This document shows positions 22,991 to 31,200 of a stretch of DNA of 64,000 nucleotides, one piece after another. A program made the translations under genes and the position numbers. This stretch comes from Procambarus clarkii (taxonomy: Eukaryota; Arthropoda; Malacostraca; Decapoda; Cambaridae): contig NC_091188.1 of the NCBI RefSeq assembly GCF_040958095.1, forward strand, positions 4,193,360-4,257,359. The letters run 5' to 3'. Position 1 is the stretch's first letter. Each line of letters opens with the position of its first letter. The notes below the pieces were generated by a model. The model saw nothing but the letters and a program-made list of their open reading frames with translations, ran no database searches and had not been told where the DNA came from.

Positions 22991-24860
22991 CAAGCCCCAG
23001 GGCCGCGCCTCCCCACATCACTCACTACCTCTACTCAGCTCTTGTATCATTTATAAATGATCCAAGATAAAAAAAAAATGAAAAAAAAAACTTCCCTTGA
23101 GCGTTAAGAAAGCCACGAATGGATGTCTAGTTCAACCCTTCCATAGTCTGTGTGGTGTGAGGGAGGTGTGGTGGAGTGTGAGGGAGGTGTGGTGGGGTGT
23201 GTGAGGATGAGAGAAGCGGGACAAGGGTCAAACAACTGCCATTCCTCACACCAGGAAGTGCTACCATATTACCACCAACTTAACAGTCAGTATCTTAACA
23301 CCACCACACTACCACCACCACCACGGCACTACCACCACCATCACGGCACTACCACCACCACCAAACTTCCACCACCACCACGCACAACCAGCCAGGAGTG
23401 AGCACGCCCAGGAGAAGGAGGAGGAGGAGTCGAAGACAAGAAAACTTTCTGAGCAAGTAGGTCCTACCGTCTGAGGAATGCAGGCGCGTAGATATATATA
23501 TATATATATATATATATCCCAGGTCCGAGGTGGCCCCCTTGACGCACTTCACACCAGCAAACTTTCACCACTTATCAGCCACCATTTTACACCGACAGTT
23601 TCGTACAGTCACAACACCAGCGAGAACGCAATATTGATACGAGAGTCAGAGGAGTTAGCGGGAGACTTGGACGCTGCGAGAGTAGTGAGCGTTGTGGAGG
23701 CGGCTCAGTCACTAGCGCCCCGCCGCCTCCAGCCGCAAGTAGGCCAGGACCTCCCCCTTCCCCCCCTTCCCCCTTGCCCCTCTCCTTCCCCATGCCTTCT
23801 CCCCCTTGCCCTCTTCCCCTTGCTGCCTCTCCTACACCCATCTTACCTTTCTTAACCTTTACTCTCATGCCTCTATCAACCACCAAACCTTCCCACCAGC
23901 TGTTTATCCAATACGATTTCCCCCTCTTTCTATATAAATACGATGTATATATAACAAAATACGCTTATAAACTTCTAAGATACATTCCGTTTTTGCCTCT
24001 TTGGTACCACTGAGGAGGTGGGGGGGGGGCGGCAACAGCTGCCACACGCTGCAATATATAAACATTAATTGCTCAAGACACATGTTTTCTCCTTGTACAC
24101 CTGTATTTCCTGCTGCATCTCTCTTGACTCGGCACCTGGCTGGTCTCTGCTCCCGTGCCAACCACAACAACTCGTCTCGGTCAAGCCATAAACACAGTCC
24201 AAACACATCGTCGAGAAAAATGTTGGAAACAATTAATAGACATGACTACAAGAGCGGGGAGAACGTGTAGGGAAGCCAGGCCTGCCAGTGTGGTGGAGGC
24301 AGGTGTGGTGGAGGCAGGCATGGTGGTGTGGGTGTGGTGGAGGCAGGCATGGTGGTGTGGGTGGGCCGGGTTGTTAGCGGGAATCAGGCCGGGATGTTAG
24401 CGGGAAGCAGGCCGGGATGTTAGAAGAAAGCGGGAAGCAGGCCGGGATGTTAGAAGAAAGCGGGGAAGCGGTGGAGGATACGCGGCACATTCCTGGCATC
24501 AGACAGCTGGCAGCCACAACGGGTTCCCGCACTAACGTCTTGATGTAATCTTACGCCGGGGGTAAGGCATTTTTCACCAGATATCATAATATCAACACAG
24601 GCTATCGGATGTTTCACATGCATTCACCTTAATCACTAGCAAATGGTTTGCATGAATGGTATAATGTTCTTAGGCTCGTACTGAGTGGGCTTGGTGCTTG
24701 GAATCATCCTCCTCTTCTTGTTGCATAATTAATGTATAACCTTGGCAAGCAATTGCGTGGCCACCAAGACACTTTGTGAGAAAAACATGAAAACTGTAAT
24801 GTTGCGAGTGACGTCCATATATGAGTAGGAGACGAGGACGACATATGGTGTCCTCTAGTC
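22991..24860. other. Non-coding stretch, simple-sequence rich
   Basis: Contains an ACC triplet run (about 23296-23380), (TA)n at 23492-23517, a pyrimidine tract near 23750-23830 and an irregular G-rich tandem repeat at 24285-24475 (units such as gtggaggcaggcatggtg and gaagcaggccgggatgttag). No exon is supported. Confidence 0.5.
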
Positions 24861-24940
24861 ACAATCGACTTGAGAATGGTCCAGGACGGACCGAAACGTC
24901 GTCGTCGTCCCTTCACTCTCTAGTGTGTGGTCTGGTCAAC
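24861..24940 (+). mobile_element. Hammerhead-like repeat, copy 3
   Basis: Reads acaatcgacttgagaat, then the 5-bp stem ggtcc (878-882), loop aggac, ggacc (888-892), then gaaacgtcgtcgtcgtccc. After GAAA, acg and cgt can pair around a four-base loop and leave a GUC triplet. That resembles the stem II, GAAA, stem III and GUH order of a hammerhead. The expected CUGANGA box is replaced by CUUGAGAA, and I see no stem I. Confidence 0.7.
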
Positions 24941-25089
24941 AATAAAAATACACAATATGGTAAGTATGGCATTTTCTGTGCAGCATAGCAACTGTTTTGG
25001 AGCGGTCCCGACGCTCCTTCAACACAAGGTGGATGAAACAGTCACCCGTTAAAGTATTTGCCCCAACACAAGAGGGATGCAACACTCAC

Positions 25090-25257
25090 CAGGAACCTTC
25101 TCCCCGTTGAAGCGCATCTCGACGGTGTGACGGATGGCGGAGTGCGGGACGAAGGAGGCCAGGAACCTCTGCTGGCCCAGGTTCCTGACGTACGAGGTCA
25201 CGTGGCCACCATTAACCAGAATCTCCAGGTTGCCCGACCCAGCTGATGATCCATCGA
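25090..25257 (-). CDS. Filamin exon: end of Ig repeat
   Basis: It starts after ctcgtag and ends before gtgagt. It encodes DGSSAGSGNLEILVNGG, then HVTSYVRNLGQQRFLASF, then HTVEMRFNGEKVPG. These are the C to G strands of a filamin Ig repeat, including the GxGNLEILVNGG block typical of the family. It enters in phase 1 and leaves in phase 1 (168 bp). Confidence 0.92.
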
Positions 25258-28200
25258 CTACGAGCAAGAATCGGACAAGAGACGTAGAATTACAAATCGA
25301 GTTTACAATGACGTTCTGACACTGCACACAGAAATCACACTAACGTGATAATTCAAAGAACAAATCCACAAGGGCCGTGTCGAGGATTCGAACCTGCGTC
25401 CGGGAGCATCCCAGACACTGCCTTAATCGACTGAGCTACGACAGGATTAAAAAGAGTTGAAACCGAAGTTCTACTGAACTTACTGGATCCCGCAGCCTCT
25501 CAGAGGCACAAACCAGGGTTTTACACAACTCCCCCCTGCACTCTAGCTATGTCAATAGGCCGTTCTCCCTCTTCGAATTTAACCCTGTCGTAGCTCAGTC
25601 GATTAAGGCTGTGTCAGGGATGCTCTCGGACGCAGGTTCGAATCCTCGTCACGGCTCTTGTGAATTTGTTCAATGACGTTCTGTATTTCATGCTGGACAA
25701 GATAATGCCCAGCATGAAACTGATAAACCCCATACCCAACTGATAAACCCCATTCACAGCACATAGCAGTATCAGTCAAGTGCATGGACAAAAGTTCTCA
25801 AAAGACTTACTCTCGAACTCGACGGGTCTACCCACGATGCCGTTGGGGATGGCCCCGACGCGGATCTCCTGGGAGTTGTACACGTAGCACCTGCCGACAC
25901 ACAAATACTCAATGGTTCACTGTGCACATAACGCCTATCGAAACACACACACTAAAATATTCTCAGAGATAAATTTCATAAAATTGCATCATGAAGTAAA
26001 TACAAGGCACATCCTTCAGATAAACAGTTTTATTAACAGTTATTAAAAGGCTAAATATTGCTGGACGCCTCGAGCTATTGTCGGACGCCTCGAGCTGTTA
26101 TCGGACGCCTCCAGCTATTGTTGGACGCCTCCAGCTATTGCTGGACACCATAATCTTACTGCACCCATATGAATTGTCGTTGACCTGGAACTGAAGACAT
26201 TAACAACCACCCGTGGGTGAGGGCTCTACACGACCCGACTCCCGTTACACTACCCACCATCTTCCCAGCACCCCCACCACTCTCTCACGGACACGAGCAC
26301 AAGACAATCGCTGGCCGTCAGTCGGCTGGGAACGTGGGGGTGGCGAGGCAAGTGTTTTGGTAGACAAGTCAGAATCAGGGCAACTAAATCACGGAAACCT
26401 CAACTACGAATAACACTTTCTCCTGCAGTATACTGGAGGAACTATTGAAGACAATAGTCCTGGAGCTATTGGAGAGGCACACAAGGCCCGGGTTTTCCCC
26501 CGTGACACTCTTGCCTTCGTGAATGACACTTGCCGTAGCAAGGTGCACGAACCCTGAATGACCTTCATATAACACCTGAGGTTCCTAGCACGACCGCAGG
26601 TGAACCAGCGGCGGCGTCTTACCTGAAAGGGCTGTTGGGGACCCTGGCGTCACCCACACGGACGTCGACGAGGTACTCTCCGACCTCGAGGGGTGTAAAG
26701 GCCGCCATCACATCCCCATCCGACGTGTCGTTGGTCGCCACGGGAACCATCCGCTTCCCAGGACCTGCCCAGTCATGGTGGTAACGTCAGTATGGCACCC
26801 ACGTAGTGGTGGTTCAGTCACACAGTATGGCACCCCACGTAGTGGTGGATCAGTCACACAGTATGGCACCCATGTAGTGTCGACATGCGCACACTGGAGA
26901 CTTGTGTACTGGCAAGGTGTGCATGCAGAGCCAAGGTTGACAAGCTTGGTCAGTGTGTGTGTGGTTAAAGTTGCCAAGGAGCAGTGTGTTAGTGGGCTGT
27001 AGAGAGTACAATACGCTGCATGTATTGTAAGTCATACAGTTGGTACAAGGCGTTGTTAAGAAGCGGATGTGCGTGGGGGAGGAGGGGGGAGAACATGGCG
27101 AACAACATTTTTGTTATTAATGGCGAATGTGGTGTACGGTTAAGATGTGATGCGAGCACGTACAAGGATCTGCACAGCCTAGATGTATACAGGCAATAGC
27201 ATAGCCTTAATGTCTTGTGAAGAAGAATTCAGAAACACGTATAATATATGCAGGGATCAAAACGGGGATCGAACCAGCCACCTGGGTAACCCCAACACGT
27301 GCGCCTTAACCAGTAGACCATGAAATACTAAAGCCTACACAACCTTAGATCCGCCCGGTTCGATCCCCCGTCCTGCACCGGAGATTGTCTCTGGGATACA
27401 TCACGTGATACTGACGTCACAATGTACACATAGTACACACGGTAATGTACCTAAGGTGGCAAGGTGTGACATGTAGGAAAGTTACACACAAGGGGACACG
27501 CTACTTGCCACAAGTGACATTGGACCTCAGTGGAGTTGACTAAGTTTGGTAAATATATTAAATAAAATAAAATCACCAAGTTAACTTTTATTTACATTCT
27601 CAGTTAATTTATACAAATAATAATAAAGCAAGACTTTAAGAATGTAGTTATTAGGCCATTAATATAAGGTTCATTACTATTAAATTACTCTTATATTACA
27701 TACACATTTATATTATATATATCTATCTATATATATATATATATATCTGAAATTAAAGGAAATTACTTCATGCAAATGAATATAAAGGTACATTTCATCT
27801 ACATATCAGACTAAACAACAGTTTTATACACTAGACAGGGACTTCATGGTGGGTGGGGAGACAGAGACACAGAGACAGAGATATAGGGGAGGGGGGGGGG
27901 CACATAGTCACCACTCTCCATGACTGTCTCTCATGCTCTGTAATCAAGTCTGGATAAGTGCTGGAAACTGCTGCCTAAATTATCCCTCTCAAAATATTAC
28001 TCTCAGTACCCCAATTGGCTAGTTAGCTTAAGATGTGTAAGGAGAATCGGATTTATTATAGATTATCCTTTCCCGAGTGTGAACTCTTGAGAATATCGCC
28101 GGTGAAGAGCACTGCTTACGACTTTTTGTAGACGTCTCCTGTATATTGTACAAAACATACTTGCTACTTACACCAATTTTCCTCCATAAACCACACCGCA

Positions 28201-31200
28201 AACGAATACAAGTCCCAGACAAAGTTCGTAGTGCAGTAATAAGCAATATTCGCACAACAATTTACAGATACAAGAGAAGGGGGCAGGGTGGAAGTGAGGG
28301 TGGTAAGCAGTGATGGTCGAGTGTGGTGGCGCGGTAAGGCTGTCGTGTCAGGTCGTGTCAGGCGCCACAGGTCGTGTCAGGCGCCACAGGTCGTGTCAGG
28401 TCATGGCAGGCGCCACAGGTACTCCACATCTGGAGGGCGAGCGTCCACCACCAAGGGGAGGGGGGGGAACCCAATTAAAAACTATAGTAAAGGTGCTCAC
28501 GTGCAAATAGCAAATAAAAGTGCAACAGTTGAAAATAACCGACAAATTTAACTAGTGCATTCTTGCTACAGATTAAACTTTATATCCAAATAAGGTTTAA
28601 CTAAAGTCAAGGTCAACATGCTTCAAATTTGTAATACTTCCTTCACCACGTGAACTTTCGTGTGTAAGGCTAGACACTCCCAGTATCCAGTACGCTACTA
28701 AATAAGAGCATCATTACACCACTAAGAAAGAATCCCCAAAGATGCTAACAAGGCAAGAAAGAACTCTGATATAGCAAGCAGGAGCATCAGAAGAACACAA
28801 GCGGCTGGACGTTCCTCACCTGTGATCCTGACGTTCACCTCCTCCTGATGCAGCGGCTGCGGCGTGCTCACGGTGAACTCCGCCTGAGAACTGACAGACA
28901 CTAGTCTGACGCCAGGGCCGCTGACAGACACTCTAGAGGGGTCGAGGGTGTGGCGAGTGGCAGCAGGGGTGTGGAGGCGGTGGCTGACGGCGTCCACGAC
29001 GTCCACAGAGGTGGCGCTGGAGCTCAGGTCTGGTGCCGGGGCAAGGTGGGGGTGGTTGTTATAGATTTAGCTACTAGGAACAAGTTCCAAGTAGCACGGG
29101 CTATGGTGAGCCCGTAACTTACCTGGCACAGGAGCGGGGCAAGTAGCACGGGCTATGGTGAGCCCGTAGTGGACTTACCTGGCACAAGAGCGGTGCTGAA
29201 TCTCCTGCGGGGCAAGGCCCGGAGTAAATTTGTAAGTATAAGGATCCACACACACACACTACAACCTATGTCAGACCACATTGGAGTATGTCTTTATGTA
29301 GTATAGTAATTAAGCATGCGTTTTAAATGCCATTTGCTCCATTAAGGATCGAATTATAGAAAACTCTTCAATTATTAGTCGACAAAAATCAGGCATCACA
29401 CAAGTGAAATCCACCTTCATACATCTCTTTGATTCAAACCCTTAAAAATATTAAACACAAAATCCATTTCCACTTGTTTCCTGTACACTGTTTCAGTACA
29501 ACTGTACACGCGCTGGGAACACTAACCCAGAACCCAAACTTGTGAAGTTCATCTATAGTAAACAAATCCACAAGGGCCATGACGAGGATTCGAACCTACG
29601 TCCGAGAGCATCCCAGTGTTCATCTATAGTGTTACATTAATGGTTCACTAAGTTCGACAGAGAAATACTGGTTTGCAGGCGATGAGTCACAATAACGTGG
29701 CTGAAGTAACTTCTCACAATCAACTTGAGAATGGTCCAGGACGGACCGAAACGTCGTCGTCCCTTCACCTTCTAGTGTGTGGTCTGGTCAAATATTGGTT
29801 TCTCTGTTGTCAAGTTTAACAGTTAAATTCCAGGAAATTCCGAGGTACTGAAGCACTGATATAATGATTTCAATATCATTGAAATCATGATATGATTTCA
29901 CACACACACAGCACACACATTTCACATACACGGCGCACACACACACACACACACACGTGTGTATGTGTGCCGTGATACAACACTAATGGTGGTCAAGGCC
30001 TATGAACCAAATGCCAAGTTTTAAGACTGTGATGAAGGATCTTCGTGACACTAAGAGGCCCCCCAGTAAGTGATCCGCCTCAACGAGTTGTTGGGCCCCC
30101 TACCAACACAGTATCTTCCTAAATCATTCCCGTCTCTGTGACAGGAAGCCTCTACTTGGATCTATCGAGGAGCCCCCCCCCCCCCCTTCACCCTCCTAGG
30201 CCAACTACTAACCTTTGACAGGAGGCAACCCACAACATTTGACCAACTTCCGGGTGGAAGTTTGTTAAACGTACCCATTGTTTCTGTCCTGCCCGTAAAT
30301 TGAGCCTGGAGGTCCGTTGGTTGTGCAACCCGTCCTCTTAAAAATACCGTCGCTTTTCGCTTGTATGCGCGCTATGACCAAAAATGGATTTAATTTGAAA
30401 TGAAATCTACTTTTGTTATGTACTGTCCCGTTTTCTGTTCGAGTCCTCCGGCTTACTTTGTTAGGTTAGGAGAGGAAACTTTAATTGAAAGTTTTTCATT
30501 ACGTTTTGAAACTTTAGGAGAACTTCCTGCCCTCCTAATTTACCAGAGGACCATTAACTTACTGTTTTGAAAAAAAAAAATCCCCAATTTTTTTTTTAAT
30601 TTTCAAATTACGTCCATTTTTGGCCATACGGGCAAACGGCCAAATTCAGACGTAATTTGTAAGATGATAGGTTGACCGTGAGCCAAGGACGCAGACCACT
30701 GTGCTACAGAAACCATATCAACAATAAAACACCGTTAACTTACACATAGAAATCACAATAGCGTGATGCATCAAATGAACAAATCCACAAGGGCAGTGAT
30801 GAGGGTTCGAACCTACGTCCAAGAGGATCCCAGACGCGCCTTAATCAACTGTGCTACGACATGGAAATGAATTGCCACCGGGAGTTCAACTGGCCTCACA
30901 CGGGTCCTGCAGCCTCTCCGAGACACAAACCAGGGTTTTACACAATTCCCCTCATGCACCCGAGCTCTGTCAATAAGCTATCCTACGTCTTCTCCCTTCT
31001 TTACACACAGAAACACAATAGCGTGATGCATCAAATGTAAAATCCTAGTTTGTGTCTCCGAGAGACTGCGGGATCCGTGTGAGGGCTACCTTGAGGTGCT
31101 TCCGGGGCTTAGCGTCCCCGCGGCCCGGTCGTCGGCCAGGCCTCCTGGTTGACACAGGCAGGGCAGTTGAACTCCCGGTTGCAATTCTTTTTCCATGTCG

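Larger units (their letters stand above)
25258..25810 (-). other. Filamin intron with inverted SINE pair
   Basis: Family B SINE heads lie in opposite orientation at about 25351-25450 and 25585-25675, about 130 bases apart. The pre-mRNA could therefore form a stem of roughly 90 bp. Confidence 0.7.
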
